From: Bacteroides propionicigenes
GTDB taxonomy: Bacteria; Bacteroidota; Bacteroidia; Bacteroidales; Bacteroidaceae
Assembly (NCBI RefSeq): GCF_018390535.1
Contig: NZ_JAHBBW010000001.1
Coordinates: 62,001-126,000, forward strand
Length of the DNA: 64,000 nt
Direction: 5' to 3'
A program made the position numbers and the translations under genes. The notes beneath the pieces were generated by a model. That model had not been told where the DNA came from, made no database searches, and saw only the letters and a program-made list of their open reading frames with translations. Positions 25,489 to 33,746 of this stretch are shown here, in pieces. Each line of letters opens with the position of its first letter. Position 1 is the first letter of the stretch.

Positions 25489-26580
25489 ATGACTAAATAC
25501 TCTCATTATCTGTTACTGTCTTGCCTGCTACTTCTGGCAGGCTGCCAAAGCGTTGAACAGCTTTCCATCGACTATATGATGCCCGCAGACGTCAGCTTCC
25601 CGGCAAGCCTGAAACGAGTGGCTATCGTAAACAATATGCCCGAAGTACCCGAAAACAAGCCCATCCTTGCCAAAGAAAAGAAGAAAGACGACTTTGAAAT
25701 AGCCCGGAAGGTAGACTATTACAACGGCGATGCAGCTATCACCACCGAGTCGCTCGCCCAGTCCCTTGCCAACGAGAACTACTTCAACGAAGTGGTTATC
25801 TGTGACTCCGCCCTGCGCGCCCGCGACATAACTCCGCGTGAAGGAGTGTTATCGCAGGAAGAAGTGAACCGGTTGATACATAATCTGGATGTGGACTTCC
25901 TCATCGCGCTGGAAAACGTACAGATATGCACAACCCGCAAAATAAAATATATGCGCGACTGGGGCATCTACTACGGAACAGTGGACGCCAAGATATACCC
26001 CACCGTCAGAGTCTATCTGCCCAACCGCAGCACTCCTATGGTTACTATCAGTAGCAAGGACAGCATCTTTTGGGAAGAAACCGGGAACGGACCGTTTGTA
26101 CAGACCCACCTCATCAGCGAGGAAGATGTAATAAAACAAGCCTCCGAGTTTGCCGGAACCATACCCGTAAAGAAGTTGCTGCCTTATTGGAAAACAGCCA
26201 ACCGATACCTCTTTTGCGGCGGTTCTGTAAATATGCGTGACGCCGCTGTGTACGTCAGGGAAAATAAATGGGACACAGCCATTGAATTGTGGAAACAGAC
26301 CTATGCCTCCAAGAAAGGAAAGAAAAAGATGCAGGCGGCTTATAATCTGGCAGTGGGCTACGAAATGCAGGACAACATAATCGAAGCTGCCGACTGGGCG
26401 CTGAAAGCCCAAGCCGAAGCTCGCATTGTGGACGGCGTGGATAAAAAAGATTTGACTCACCTCACCCAGTCCGACCTCCCCTACTACGTCCTTACAACCC
26501 TCTACGTATCCGAATTAGAGAAACGAAAAGAAGGCTTATCCCGCCTAAATATGCAAATGCAGCGATTCAATAATGACTAA
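25489..26580 (+). CDS. DUF6340 family lipoprotein
   Basis: This ~363-residue lipoprotein has signal MTKYSHYLLLSCLLLLAGC with Cys19 lipidated. The chosen start leaves a normal signal peptide and sits just after a -7 box; the open frame extends 29 codons further upstream. The body (SIDYMMPADVSFPASLKRVAIVNNM, VDFLIALENVQI, KKLLPYWKTANRYLFCGGS) matches my recollection of DUF6340. The final third (AVYVRENKWDTAIELWKQTYASK, AAYNLAVGYEMQDNIIEAADWALKAQ) looks like TPR-like helices. Function is unknown. It appears to be a single-gene transcript. Confidence 0.75.
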   Translation: MTKYSHYLLLSCLLLLAGCQSVEQLSIDYMMPADVSFPASLKRVAIVNNMPEVPENKPILAKEKKKDDFEIARKVDYYNGDAAITTESLAQSLANENYFNEVVICDSALRARDITPREGVLSQEEVNRLIHNLDVDFLIALENVQICTTRKIKYMRDWGIYYGTVDAKIYPTVRVYLPNRSTPMVTISSKDSIFWEETGNGPFVQTHLISEEDVIKQASEFAGTIPVKKLLPYWKTANRYLFCGGSVNMRDAAVYVRENKWDTAIELWKQTYASKKGKKKMQAAYNLAVGYEMQDNIIEAADWALKAQAEARIVDGVDKKDLTHLTQSDLPYYVLTTLYVSELEKRKEGLSRLNMQMQRFNND

Positions 26581-26637
26581 ATAGACGGTGTTCTCTTTTT
26601 TTTCAGTATTAATTAATCAATTATTAATTATTTTCTC

Positions 26638-26645
26638 TACCTTTG
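26638..26645 (+). promoter_or_regulatory. Candidate -7 box for the 148-residue acidic protein gene
   Basis: TACCTTTG matches TAnnTTTG, 28 bases before the ATG at 26674. Confidence 0.5.
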
Positions 26646-26673
26646 AACATCCATTTAGTAAAGAAAAGCAATT

Positions 26674-27120
26674 ATGAAACTCAGTCAATCGGCATTATCT
26701 CTCCTCGAAGAAACTATCAAGCGGGCAATCGGCAAATACACTTGCGGTTGTGAACAAACCATCGTTACGGATATTCATCTGCAAGCCAACCAAAATTCGG
26801 GCGAATTCTTCCTATTCGATGATGATGACCAAGAACTTGCCAATGCCACCATTGAAGAATGGATGACTTACGAAAACGATGATTTCTACGAAAATATAGA
26901 GCGTATCTTAAGTAGCCTGCTCTGCAACATGAAGAATCAAGGCATCTTCGACAAGCTGACCATCATGAAACCTTTCTCCTTCGTACTGGTAGATGACGAC
27001 AAAGAAACCATAGCCGAACTTTTACTGTTGGATGATGACACCTTGCTGGTAAACGAAGAATTACTGAAAGGATTGGATGAGGAGTTGGACGCTTTCCTGA
27101 AAGATTTATTGGAGAAATAA
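26674..27120 (+). CDS. Small acidic cytoplasmic protein of unknown function
   Basis: This 148-residue protein has no signal peptide and is rich in Asp, Glu and Leu (FFLFDDDDQELANATIEEW, LVDDDKETIAELLLLDDDT, LDEELDAFLKDLLEK). The pattern suggests a small alpha-beta fold with a helical acidic C-terminus, possibly a protein-binding adaptor. I do not recognise a named family. It has its own -7 box and a strong terminator and stands alone between a lipoprotein gene and valS, which points to a real expressed gene. Confidence 0.7.
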   Translation: MKLSQSALSLLEETIKRAIGKYTCGCEQTIVTDIHLQANQNSGEFFLFDDDDQELANATIEEWMTYENDDFYENIERILSSLLCNMKNQGIFDKLTIMKPFSFVLVDDDKETIAELLLLDDDTLLVNEELLKGLDEELDAFLKDLLEK

Positions 27121-27141
27121 CGAATAATACAACCCAAATAA

Positions 27142-27177
27142 AAAAGGTCCGGACTTTGATTGAAGTCCGGACCTTTT
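27142..27177. terminator. Bidirectional terminator between the acidic-protein gene and valS
   Basis: Perfect 15-bp stem (27142-27156 with 27163-27177, arm AAAAGGTCCGGACTT), 6-base loop, T-run on both strands. It serves two convergent genes. Confidence 0.9.
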
Positions 27178-27198
27178 CTTTTATATCAGAGGTGTGTG

Positions 27199-29901
27199 TT
27201 ACGCTTTCTTCAAAGCGGCGATACTTTCCTTCAGTGAGTTGATGATGCTCTCTGCATCCGCCTGCTTCTTGCGTTCCATCTCAATAACGGCAGCGGGAGC
27301 ATTATTCACAAACTTCTCGTTGCCGAGCTTCTTCAAGACACCTTGCAAGAAACCTTCCTTATGCTTCAGTTCGGCTTCCATACGGGCTATCTCGGCTTCT
27401 ACATCAATCATATTGCCCAAAGGAACGGCGTATTCCGTTGTACCCACCATGAAAGCGGCGGCACCGTCAGCCTTAGCCTCAACTACGGTTACGGCAGAGA
27501 GGTTACACATCTTCATAATGACAGCATCAAAAGCCGCTACCGGGTTCTCACCGACAATCTGCAGCTCCAAAGCCTCTTTCTGGGCAATGTTCTTCTGCAA
27601 ACGGATGGAGCGTACGTTACTGATAACTTCTTTCACCACTTCAAAACGAACAAGCAAATCTTTGCAAACCGCAGTGTCTATCGTCATTCTGTCCACCATC
27701 AGACTGATGTGTTCTTCTTCAATCTCCTCCTCCGTACGGTCATAGAGATGTTGCCAGATTTCCTCTGTAATGAATGGCATAAAGGGGTGCAACAAGTGCA
27801 GCAAGTTATCGAAGAAACGCAATGTACAGTCATGGATGTAACTGGAGATACCCTCACCATAGGCCGGCTTGATGATTTCCAAATACCAAGAAGAAAACTC
27901 ATCCCAGAACAGCTTATAGATTGCCATCAAGGCCTCACTCAAGCGATATTTGCTGAAAAGGTCGGCCACTTCGGCAGCCACTTCATTCTGTTTGGATTCA
28001 AACCATTCGGCAGCTAAGCGCGCAGCTTCGGGAACCGGCTTGGTATCGTCTACCCTCCAACCCTTCACCAGACGGAAAGCGTTCCATATCTTATTGTTGA
28101 AGTTACGTCCCTGTTCGCAAAGCGCATCGTCAAAAAGGATGTCATTGCCGGCAGGAGCCGAAAGCATCATACCCATACGTACACCGTCGGCACCGTAGGT
28201 AGCTATCAAGTCCAGCGGGTCGGGTGAGTTGCCGAGCGACTTGGACATCTTGCGTCCCAGTTTGTCACGAACGATACCCGTGAAGTAGACGTTCTTGAAC
28301 GGCATCTTGCCTTCGTATTCATAACCCGCCATAATCATGCGCGCCACCCAGAAGAAAATGATGTCCGGACCCGTCACGAGGTCACTGGTGGGATAATAAT
28401 AGTTGATTTCTTCGTTACCTGGATTCAGGATACCGTCGAACAAAGAGATGGGCCACAGCCAAGAAGAGAACCAAGTGTCGAGACAGTCCTCGTCCTGACG
28501 CAAATCCTCCGGTTTAAGGGCAGGATTTCCGGTCTTTTCCCGTGCCAGCTTCAAAGCCTCTTCGGGAGTGGCGGCTACCACATATCCGCCTTCCGGCAGG
28601 AAGTAAGCGGGAATACGGTGTCCCCACCACAACTGGCGGCTGATGCACCAGTCTTTGATGTTCTCCAACCAGTTCTTATACGTGTTCTTATATTTGGCAG
28701 GATAGAATTTCAACTCATCGTTCATTACCGGAGGCAGGGCCATATCGGCAAAGTGCTGCATCTTGAGGAACCATTGCATGGAGAGCTTCGGCTCGATTGC
28801 CACGTTGGTACGTTCGGAGAAGCCCACCTTGTTGGTGTAGGCTTCCACCTTTTCCAACAATCCGGCACTCTGCAAGTCTTTCTCTATCTGTTCGCGTACA
28901 TCGAAGCGATCCATACCGACATAGAGTTCGGCAGCTTCGCTCAGTGTACCGTTGTCATTGAAAATGTCGATAGTAGGCAGGTTGTATTTCTCGCCCAGCA
29001 TATAGTCATTGACGTCGTGTGCAGGGGTTACCTTCAGACAACCCGTACCGAACTCCACGTCTACATAATCATCCTGAATAACGGGGATAACACGGTTCAC
29101 CAACGGCACAATCACTTTCTTGCCCTTCAACCACTGGTTCTTCGGGTCGGCAGGATTGATGCACATCGCCGTATCGCCCATGATTGTTTCGGGGCGTGTA
29201 GTAGCCACTACGGCATAACGCTTACCGGAAGCATCGCGGTGAACGACTTCTCCCTCGGCTCCCGTCTCACCGGACATATCATCATCGGCAACGTAATATC
29301 TCAGGTAATACAGCTTGCTATGTTCTTCCTTGTAGATAACCTCCTCGTCGCTGAGGGCGGTGAGGGCTTTCGGATCCCAATTCACCATACGCACGCCGCG
29401 ATAAATCAGCCCTTTGTTGTAGAGGTCTACAAATACTTTGAGCACGCTTTCGCTGCGTTTCTCGTCCATGGTAAAGGCAGTACGGTCCCAGTCGCAGGAA
29501 GCACCCAGCTTGCGAAGCTGTTTCAGGATGATGCCGCCGTGCTCGTCCGTCCATTCCCAAGCGTGCTTGAGGAATTCATCGCGGGTCAGGTCTGTTTTCT
29601 TGATGCCCTGTGCGGCAAGTTTGTTCACAACTTTGGCCTCAGTGGCAATGGAAGCGTGGTCCGTACCCGGAACCCAACAGGCATTTTTGCCTTCCATACG
29701 GGCACGACGTACAAGGATATCTTGAATGGTATTATTAAGCATGTGTCCCATGTGGAGCACACCGGTGACGTTGGGGGGCGGGATGACGATGGTGTAGGGC
29801 TCACGACCATCGGGTTTAGAACTGAATAATTTGTGGTCCAACCAATACTGGTACCACTTTCCCTCTACGTCAGCGGGATTGTACTTACTTGCTAATTCCA
29901 T
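27199..29901 (-). CDS. valS: Valyl-tRNA synthetase
   Basis: This 900-residue class I aminoacyl-tRNA synthetase charges tRNA-Val. The ATP-binding HIGH-type motif is HMGH in [15 protein letters not shown], and the KMSKS loop is in [13 protein letters not shown]. The editing (CP1) domain lies between them, with [13 protein letters not shown]. The C-terminal ~65 residues form the tRNA-contacting coiled coil ([22 protein letters not shown] onward). The length is normal for bacterial ValRS. It has its own -7 box at 29935-29942 and shares a bidirectional terminator with the convergent gene at 26674. Confidence 0.98.
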   Translation of the reverse strand: MELASKYNPADVEGKWYQYWLDHKLFSSKPDGREPYTIVIPPPNVTGVLHMGHMLNNTIQDILVRRARMEGKNACWVPGTDHASIATEAKVVNKLAAQGIKKTDLTRDEFLKHAWEWTDEHGGIILKQLRKLGASCDWDRTAFTMDEKRSESVLKVFVDLYNKGLIYRGVRMVNWDPKALTALSDEEVIYKEEHSKLYYLRYYVADDDMSGETGAEGEVVHRDASGKRYAVVATTRPETIMGDTAMCINPADPKNQWLKGKKVIVPLVNRVIPVIQDDYVDVEFGTGCLKVTPAHDVNDYMLGEKYNLPTIDIFNDNGTLSEAAELYVGMDRFDVREQIEKDLQSAGLLEKVEAYTNKVGFSERTNVAIEPKLSMQWFLKMQHFADMALPPVMNDELKFYPAKYKNTYKNWLENIKDWCISRQLWWGHRIPAYFLPEGGYVVAATPEEALKLAREKTGNPALKPEDLRQDEDCLDTWFSSWLWPISLFDGILNPGNEEINYYYPTSDLVTGPDIIFFWVARMIMAGYEYEGKMPFKNVYFTGIVRDKLGRKMSKSLGNSPDPLDLIATYGADGVRMGMMLSAPAGNDILFDDALCEQGRNFNNKIWNAFRLVKGWRVDDTKPVPEAARLAAEWFESKQNEVAAEVADLFSKYRLSEALMAIYKLFWDEFSSWYLEIIKPAYGEGISSYIHDCTLRFFDNLLHLLHPFMPFITEEIWQHLYDRTEEEIEEEHISLMVDRMTIDTAVCKDLLVRFEVVKEVISNVRSIRLQKNIAQKEALELQIVGENPVAAFDAVIMKMCNLSAVTVVEAKADGAAAFMVGTTEYAVPLGNMIDVEAEIARMEAELKHKEGFLQGVLKKLGNEKFVNNAPAAVIEMERKKQADAESIINSLKESIAALKKA

Positions 29902-29934
29902 GTTTCTAAAATCTATATTTTGTTATAATGGGCG

Positions 29935-29942
29935 CAAAATTA
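29935..29942 (-). promoter_or_regulatory. Candidate -7 box for valS
   Basis: On the minus strand this reads TAATTTTG, 34 bases before the valS ATG, with TTTG (complement of 29965-29968) 22 bases upstream. Confidence 0.5.
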
Positions 29943-29987
29943 ATAAATTAATAGCTTTATCCGGCAAAAGCAATGAAAAGAATTGTA

Positions 29988-29995
29988 TACCTTTG
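29988..29995 (+). promoter_or_regulatory. Candidate -7 box for the DUF3810-mazG unit
   Basis: TACCTTTG matches TAnnTTTG. A transcript from here would carry a ~200-base leader containing the whole 22-bp-period array before the ATG at 30208. Confidence 0.5.
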
Positions 29996-30052
29996 CTCTA
30001 CAAATGATGATTTTACACGGAGTTTCCGGAACAAGCACGCAGTACCGCGCGA

Positions 30053-30179
30053 GTTTCAACAAACAAAACCGGGAGTTTCAACGCATGAAACCAACAGTTT
30101 CACCCTATGAAACTCAGAGTACCACCGCTTGAAACTCGCAGTTTCAACGCATGAAACTGAAAGTACCAAAGGCTTGTAC
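30053..30179. repeat. Array of six 17-bp inverted motifs with a 22-bp period
   Basis: Units start at 30053, 30075, 30097, 30119, 30141 and 30163, exactly 22 bp apart. The general form is GTTTCA-N5-TGAAAC; units 2, 3 and 5 are perfect, and units 2 and 5 are identical. Units 4 and 6 replace GTTTCA with GTACCA, and in unit 6 the right half also becomes TTGTAC. Half units therefore recur every 11 bp, one helical turn. It fills the space between valS and the DUF3810 gene. It is not a CRISPR: there are no long spacers. Confidence 0.85.
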
Positions 30180-30207
30180 CCGGAATGAAGTCCTAAGAAC
30201 ATAGAGA

Positions 30208-31314
30208 ATGATGAAACGCAGCCTAACAATATCGGGAATAAGAATCAAGAGCAGTTCATTGCTTTTGATATTTTTTTTGCTGCTTGTGTGGTGTGTACAG
30301 ATGGTGCCCGGCTGGGGAGACATCTATGCCAAGCACGTATATCCGTTTATCGCGCAAGGGCTTTCTTCTTTCTCATGCCTTGTCCCGTTTGCCATCGGCG
30401 ACCTGTTCATTGCGCTAAGCATTGCCGGTGTACTTCTCTACCCCGTCTATGCGCGTTGCATCCGCAAACAGAAGTGGAAACACATCTTGCTGGAAGATGT
30501 AAAGTACCTTTTGTGGGTGTACGTATGGTTCTATCTGGCATGGGGGCTGAACTACTCGCAAAAGAACTTTTACGAACGGACACACATCCCTTATACCGCC
30601 TACACCCCTGATATTTTTCAAAAATTTACGGACAATTATATCGAGAACCTGAATAATTCCTACACCGGCCTTACGTCTATCAACAAGGAATCGGTTCGTA
30701 GCGAAAGCGTACGGGCATACCATCAAATCAGTGATTCCTTAGGTGTGCATCGCCCCTTTCATCCATCGCCCCGCGTAAAGACCATGTTGTTCACTCCGTT
30801 GATTTCCATGGTAGGCGTCACAGGCAGCATGGGGCCTTTCTTCTGCGAGTTTACCTTGAACGGAGATTTACTTCCCGTACAATATCCCGCTACCTATGCC
30901 CATGAACTTGCCCACTTGTTAGGTATCACCAGTGAGGCGGAAGCTAACTTCTATGCCTACCAAGTATGTACACGTTCGCAGATACAAGGTATCCGCTTCA
31001 GCGGTTATCTCTCTATACTGCCGCACGTGCTGGGCAATGCCCGCCGACTTATGGACGAAGAAAAATACACACAACTCCTCCGGCGCATACGTCCGGAGAT
31101 TATCGAACTGGCTAAGAAGAACAGTGAGTACTGGATGAAGAAGTATAACCCCATAATCGGTGACATCCAGAACCTTATATATGACTTATACCTGAAAGGG
31201 AACAAGATAGAAAGCGGACGGAAAAACTATTCGGAAGTGATAGGACTGCTGATTTCGTATGACAACAAACCTGTAAACAATGAGAGTCGGGAGTTAACTC
31301 CTGATTCACTTTAA
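30208..31314 (+). CDS. DUF3810 membrane protein with HExxH metalloprotease motif
   Basis: This 368-residue protein has about three N-terminal membrane segments (LLLIFFLLLVWCVQM; GLSSFSCLVPFAIGDLFIALSIAGVLLYP; ILLEDVKYLLWVYVWFYLAWGLNYS). A soluble domain carries HELAH at residues 232-236 (TYAHELAHLLGITSEAEANFYAY). HExxH with a downstream glutamate (E243 or E245) fits a zinc metallopeptidase of the gluzincin type. The family is DUF3810. A peptidase role is inference. mazG follows 24 bases later on the same strand, so the two may share an mRNA. The leader contains the phased repeat array. Confidence 0.85.
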   Translation: MMKRSLTISGIRIKSSSLLLIFFLLLVWCVQMVPGWGDIYAKHVYPFIAQGLSSFSCLVPFAIGDLFIALSIAGVLLYPVYARCIRKQKWKHILLEDVKYLLWVYVWFYLAWGLNYSQKNFYERTHIPYTAYTPDIFQKFTDNYIENLNNSYTGLTSINKESVRSESVRAYHQISDSLGVHRPFHPSPRVKTMLFTPLISMVGVTGSMGPFFCEFTLNGDLLPVQYPATYAHELAHLLGITSEAEANFYAYQVCTRSQIQGIRFSGYLSILPHVLGNARRLMDEEKYTQLLRRIRPEIIELAKKNSEYWMKKYNPIIGDIQNLIYDLYLKGNKIESGRKNYSEVIGLLISYDNKPVNNESRELTPDSL

Positions 31315-31338
31315 TACTTAAACTGTAATATCAAAATA

Positions 31339-32142
31339 ATGTCTACAAGAAAAGAACAAATGGAAGCCTTCGGCCGCTTCCTCGACATACTCGACGAACT
31401 GCGGGTAAAATGTCCTTGGGACAAGAAGCAGACGAATGAAAGCCTGCGTCCCAACACCATTGAAGAGACTTATGAACTTTGTGACGCCCTGATGCGCGAT
31501 GACAAGCAGGACATCTGCAAGGAGTTGGGAGACGTACTGCTCCACGTAGCTTTCTATGCCAAGATTGGTTCGGAAACCGGAGATTTTGACATAAAAGATG
31601 TCTGCGACCGCCTTTGCGAGAAACTCATCTTCCGCCATCCCCACGTATTTGGCGATGTGAAAGCTGAGACTGCCGGACAAGTATCCGAGAACTGGGAACA
31701 GCTGAAGCTCAAAGAGAAAGGCGGCAACAAAACCGTGCTAAGCGGTGTGCCAGCCGCCCTTCCCTCGCTCATCAAGGCATACCGCATTCAGGATAAAGCC
31801 CGCAATGTCGGGTTCGACTGGGAAGAACGCGAACAGGTATGGGATAAGGTGAAAGAAGAAATACAGGAATTCCAAGCCGAAGTAGCCCATATGGACAAGC
31901 AGAAAGCGGAAGAAGAGTTCGGAGATGTGATGTTCAGTCTCATCAACGCCGCACGCCTGTACAAAATAAATCCGGACAATGCACTGGAACATACCAATCA
32001 GAAGTTTATCCGCCGCTTCAACTATGTAGAAGCGCACAGCATCAAAGAAGGAAAAAACCTGCACGATATGACGCTGGCAGAAATGGACAAACTATGGGAA
32101 GAAGCCAAAGCATTGGAGAATAAAAATAGACTATCTGTTTGA
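31339..32142 (+). CDS. mazG: Nucleoside triphosphate pyrophosphohydrolase MazG
   Basis: This 267-residue enzyme hydrolyses (d)NTPs to the monophosphate and pyrophosphate and is thought to clean the nucleotide pool or modulate ppGpp. Two MazG folds are present: the first with CPWDKKQTNESLRPNTIEETYELCDAL and ELGDVLLHVAFYAKI, the second with VKEEIQEFQAE and EEFGDVMFSLINAARLY. The Glu/Asp metal ligands (EExxE, ExxD patterns) are present in both. The length matches Escherichia coli MazG (263). The last five codons form part of the terminator stem. Confidence 0.95.
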   Translation: MSTRKEQMEAFGRFLDILDELRVKCPWDKKQTNESLRPNTIEETYELCDALMRDDKQDICKELGDVLLHVAFYAKIGSETGDFDIKDVCDRLCEKLIFRHPHVFGDVKAETAGQVSENWEQLKLKEKGGNKTVLSGVPAALPSLIKAYRIQDKARNVGFDWEEREQVWDKVKEEIQEFQAEVAHMDKQKAEEEFGDVMFSLINAARLYKINPDNALEHTNQKFIRRFNYVEAHSIKEGKNLHDMTLAEMDKLWEEAKALENKNRLSV

Positions 32143-32160
32143 CCCAAACAGATAGTCTAT
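32126..32160. terminator. Terminator hairpin overlapping the mazG 3' end
   Basis: Perfect 15-bp stem (32126-32140 with 32146-32160, arm ATAGACTATCTGTTT) and 5-base loop. The left arm lies in mazG codons and the stop codon spans stem and loop. A second hairpin follows at once. Confidence 0.75.
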
Positions 32161-32168
32161 CAGACCTC

Positions 32169-32209
32169 AACACATCATCCGTTTCATGCAAACAGATGAT
32201 GTGTTTTTA
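32169..32209. terminator. Second terminator hairpin between convergent genes
   Basis: 16-base arms with one mismatch (32169-32184 and 32190-32205), 5-base loop, then TTTTAT on the plus strand. Its end touches the stop of the minus-strand gene at 32207, so it can serve both directions. Confidence 0.75.
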
Positions 32210-32689
32210 TTTCTTGCCCGATTGGCGTTTCGGAGCCCTGTCTTTATTGTCGCCGTTATGGCGCATACCTTTCAGCAAGTCCCGATGGAAACGCATTTCA
32301 GCCTTCTGCACCAGATAGAGTTTCTTGGCGGACAATATCTTCTTGAACCTTCCAAAATAAGATTTGTCCAAATGGTCGGAAGCGATACGCGCATCGTACA
32401 CTCCTTCCATTATTGCGTTATATTGGGCTTCAGTAGTCTTTTCGTCTTTTCCCTGACGAATCAAACTCCATGCTTTATCGTTTTGTTCTTTCTTTTTGTC
32501 CTGCAATTCAAAGTAAAGGGGGAAAAACTTAGCCGCCTCTTCCTTTGTCAGCCCGGCTTTCTCTGTAATATATGCTTTCTGCTTGGCACGAAACTCGGTG
32601 GGAGACAAATGTTGGTCGCATCCGTCCGCAGCCCGGAGTACCGGTGCGAAACTGCACATCATAACTAATAAAACAATCAGCTTTTTCAT
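32207..32689 (-). CDS. Small exported helical protein (Spy/CpxP-like), last gene of ECF operon
   Basis: This 160-residue protein has a signal peptide (MKKLIVLLVMMCSFAPVLRA). The mature part is helical and charged: LSPTEFRAKQKAYITEKAGLTKEEAAKFFPLYFELQDKKKEQ. The 'AGLTKEEAAKFFPLY' segment recalls the LTxxQ-like helices of Spy/CpxP/periplasmic metal-sensor proteins, which act as ATP-independent chaperones or as sensors for extracytoplasmic stress systems. The C-terminus is basic (HNGDNKDRAPKRQSGKK). It follows a sigma factor and a single-span membrane protein, as expected of a stress-response regulon that includes its own periplasmic chaperone. The fold assignment is tentative. Confidence 0.65.
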   Translation of the reverse strand: MKKLIVLLVMMCSFAPVLRAADGCDQHLSPTEFRAKQKAYITEKAGLTKEEAAKFFPLYFELQDKKKEQNDKAWSLIRQGKDEKTTEAQYNAIMEGVYDARIASDHLDKSYFGRFKKILSAKKLYLVQKAEMRFHRDLLKGMRHNGDNKDRAPKRQSGKK

Positions 32690-32721
32690 TTATTTTTCAA
32701 TCAGTTAAAGTTATCCATAAG

Positions 32722-33090
32722 TCATTCTGCACCGGAATCGGCCAGATAGACATACAATGAATAATCATCAAGCATGGAGTTGTCCACCGCCATATTGATA
32801 TATTCCATTTCTGTTTCCGCTTCATCGGCAGCCATACGGTCTGTTTCATCCGGCGTATGGTTGGAGGAAGCCACGCGGATTATCAACGCCGCGCCTACAA
32901 ACATAGCCGCCATATACACCCACGGTTTTACTCTTTCCCACATCGTAACCTCTTTCTTCTCGAAAGCGGGTTTCTCCTTTTCGGGAAGCCGGTTCATAAC
33001 CTCCGAAGTGAAGCTCTCAAAATACCCTTCGGGAACGTGGAAAGCATTTTCCCTCCCTATCTTCCTGAGTATGTTATCTTCTTCTTTCAT
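32722..33090 (-). CDS. Single-span membrane protein, putative anti-sigma or sensor protein
   Basis: This ~122-residue protein has a cytoplasmic N-terminus (EDNILRKIGRENAFHVPEGYFESFTSEVMNRLPEKE), one membrane helix (WVYMAAMFVGAALIIRV) and an acidic periplasmic tail. I chose the ATG at 33090, preceded by AGGAGA at a good distance; the frame extends 13 codons up to a GTG at 33129. It lies 48 bases after the ECF sigma gene. Position and topology suggest it could bind the sigma factor, but it lacks the HxxxCxxC zinc motif of common anti-sigma domains. The 'F-VPEGYFE-F' segment is a recurrent N-terminal pattern in such Bacteroidota proteins. Confidence 0.65.
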   Translation of the reverse strand: MKEEDNILRKIGRENAFHVPEGYFESFTSEVMNRLPEKEKPAFEKKEVTMWERVKPWVYMAAMFVGAALIIRVASSNHTPDETDRMAADEAETEMEYINMAVDNSMLDDYSLYVYLADSGAE

Positions 33091-33138
33091 AAGCTCTTCT
33101 CCTCTCTGTTTGGTTAGACATTTTTTCACGTTAAAGGT

Positions 33139-33693
33139 TTAATCATCTTCTCCCAATATCTTCTCTATTTTTTTCACCGCATGATGATAGGATGCTTTCA
33201 AAGCCCCCACCGAAGTACCGAAGATATCGGACATTTGCTCGTATTTCATTTCTTGGTAGTACTTCAGGTTGAACACCATACGCTGCTTTTCGGGCAATGT
33301 GAGCAAAGCCTTCTGCAAAGCCATTTGAACCTTGTCGCCCGAGAAGTAAGGATCGCTCTCCAACTTCTGAAGAGCATCGGCTTCGGGGTCGTCCAACGAA
33401 ACGGTATTGGCAGCCCGCTGTTTGTTCAGGAAAGTGAGGCACTCGTTCAAGGCAATACGATAGAGCCAGGTAGAGAGCTTGGCCTCTGCCCGGAAGTAAT
33501 CAATATTGACCCATGCCTTGATAAAGGTATTCTGAAGCAAGTCGTTGGCATCCTCATGTGAAAGTACCATGCGCCGGATTTGCCAGTATAACTGTTCACT
33601 GTATTGTGCAACAATCATCTCGAATCCCCGCTTCTGCGTACTCTCCTCTTGAAGAAGCGCCAACACTTCGCGTTCATTATAAGAAGAATTCAT
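33139..33693 (-). CDS. ECF-type RNA polymerase sigma factor
   Basis: This 184-residue sigma-70 family protein has region 2 (FEMIVAQYSEQLYWQIRRMVLSHEDANDLLQNTFIKAWVNID, with the polymerase-binding DANDLLQNTFIKAW core) and region 4 (LQKALLTLPEKQRMVFNLKYYQEMKYEQMSDIFGTSVGALKASYHHAVKKI) with its helix-turn-helix. The gap between the domains is about 40 residues, as in ECF factors. It heads a three-gene operon with a small membrane protein and a periplasmic helical protein. A minus-strand -7 box lies at 33726-33733. The target promoter sequence is unknown. Confidence 0.92.
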   Translation of the reverse strand: MNSSYNEREVLALLQEESTQKRGFEMIVAQYSEQLYWQIRRMVLSHEDANDLLQNTFIKAWVNIDYFRAEAKLSTWLYRIALNECLTFLNKQRAANTVSLDDPEADALQKLESDPYFSGDKVQMALQKALLTLPEKQRMVFNLKYYQEMKYEQMSDIFGTSVGALKASYHHAVKKIEKILGEDD

Positions 33694-33725
33694 ATATTCT
33701 ATTCACATTTATAGCTTTCGGGAAG

Positions 33726-33733
33726 CAAAGATA
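33726..33733 (-). promoter_or_regulatory. Candidate -7 box for the ECF sigma operon
   Basis: On the minus strand this reads TATCTTTG, 32 bases before the sigma factor ATG. No -33 TTTG is seen. Confidence 0.5.
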
Positions 33734-33746
33734 GTAAAAGTTTAAT

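Noticed and set aside
28618..29829. A 403-codon plus-strand open frame inside valS
   Set aside because: It is antisense to valS and follows valS codon bias; no promoter or family match.
30053..30179. CRISPR array
   Set aside because: Units are 17 bp with 5-bp gaps and internal dyads. There are no 25-40-bp unique spacers and no cas genes.
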